From: Anaerolineae bacterium
GTDB taxonomy: Bacteria; Chloroflexota; Anaerolineae; JAAYZQ01
NCBI GenBank assembly: GCA_016929795.1
Contig: JAFGIA010000448.1
Span: 1 to 6,799, forward strand
Reading direction: 5' to 3'
Length of the DNA stretch: 6,799 nt
Shown here: in pieces, positions 6,537 through 6,799 of the stretch
Layout of the letters: each line of letters starts with the position of its first letter
Numbering within the stretch: position 1 is the stretch's first letter
The notes under the pieces: generated by a model
What the model saw: only the letters and a program-made list of their open reading frames with translations
The model's database searches: none
What the model was told of the DNA's origin: nothing
Made by a program: the position numbers and the translations under genes

Positions 6537-6543
6537 GAGGAGG
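6537..6543 (+). promoter_or_regulatory. Shine-Dalgarno GAGGAGG that fixes the NuoE-like start
   Basis: GAGGAGG lies 5 bp before the GTG at 6549, an ideal spacing. An in-frame ATG at 6516 lies inside the PHP gene and has no comparable site, so the GTG is preferred. Confidence 0.7.
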
Positions 6544-6548
6544 TTGCG

Positions 6549-6799
6549 GTGGAGCAGGAAACAATCGACCTGGCACCCCTGTACGAGGTGCTGGCAGAGT
6601 ACAAAACAAGGCAGGGGGCCGTGATCCCGGCACTGCAAAAAGCGCAGGCGCTCTATGGCTGGCTGCCCAAAGAAGTGCTGGAGGTGGTCTCGAAAGAGAT
6701 GCGCGTCTCGCTCAGCCAGATCTACGGCGTGGTCACCTTCTATTCACAGTTCTACCTGGCGCGCCGCGGGCGCCACATCGTGCGCATGTGCGACGGCAC
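6549..6799 (+). CDS. NuoE/HymA-like [2Fe-2S] subunit, 3' truncated by the window edge
   Basis: N-terminal 83 residues of a thioredoxin-like [2Fe-2S] ferredoxin protein of the NuoE (24-kDa)/HoxE/HymA family, whose members are usually about 150 to 170 aa. The helical start (LYEVLAEYKTRQGAVIPALQKAQALYGWLPKEVLEVVSKEM) and the block SLSQIYGVVTFYSQFYL are the family hallmarks. The frame then reads HIVRMCDG, placing the first cluster cysteine at residue 81, in the expected C-x-GTAC context. The other three cysteines lie past the edge. NuoE partners pass electrons from NADH via the flavin subunit NuoF. It is 13 bp after the PHP gene. The neighbouring regulatory genes fit a HydC/HymA subunit of an NADH-linked, possibly electron-bifurcating, hydrogenase or formate dehydrogenase. 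Respiratory complex I is less likely, since no nuo genes precede it. Confidence 0.88.
   Translation, partial: MEQETIDLAPLYEVLAEYKTRQGAVIPALQKAQALYGWLPKEVLEVVSKEMRVSLSQIYGVVTFYSQFYLARRGRHIVRMCDG

Overview
The window is about 6.8 kb of GC-rich DNA, with every supportable gene on the + strand. The GC-rich codon use, some GTG starts, a stand-alone HerA-like ATPase and an operon leading into a NuoE/HymA-type subunit suggest an anaerobic or facultative bacterium, perhaps Chloroflexota (Anaerolineae-like). That placement is an inference from gene style; no marker gene settles it.

Left part (1-3832). A short non-coding left end carries a degenerate ATCCGTG repeat run and an imperfect inverted repeat. 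It is followed by a large P-loop ATPase with a HerA/DUF87-type motor and a charged, probably coiled-coil C-terminal region. After a 63-bp gap containing a strong GC hairpin comes an aldo/keto reductase with a complete catalytic tetrad. It has an in-frame expansion of three 15-bp repeats encoding ERAAG.

Middle (3833-4020). This 188-bp non-coding stretch holds the best promoter in the window: TTGACA, a 17-bp spacer, then TAGAAT. An 18-bp element resembling the operator of the NADH/NAD+-sensing repressor Rex lies across the -10 box.

Right part (4021-6799, open at the right edge). Five tightly packed genes follow the promoter, with gaps of 9 and 13 bp and two 4-bp stop/start overlaps. They encode a DRTGG-like protein, a CBS-CBS-HATPase protein, a second DRTGG-like protein, a PHP-family metal-dependent phosphoesterase and the first 83 residues of a NuoE/HymA-like [2Fe-2S] subunit. 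From general knowledge, such small regulatory genes are found beside NADH-linked, electron-bifurcating [FeFe]-hydrogenase (HydABC/HymABC-type) genes in anaerobes. The NuoF-like and hydrogenase subunits would lie beyond the window.

The most interesting reading is a redox-controlled operon. A Rex-like site would sense NADH/NAD+ at the promoter. The DRTGG, CBS-ATPase and PHP proteins would form an uncharacterised sensing or maturation module for the NADH-oxidising enzyme encoded downstream. The gene order and motifs are seen directly; the function of the module is inferred.
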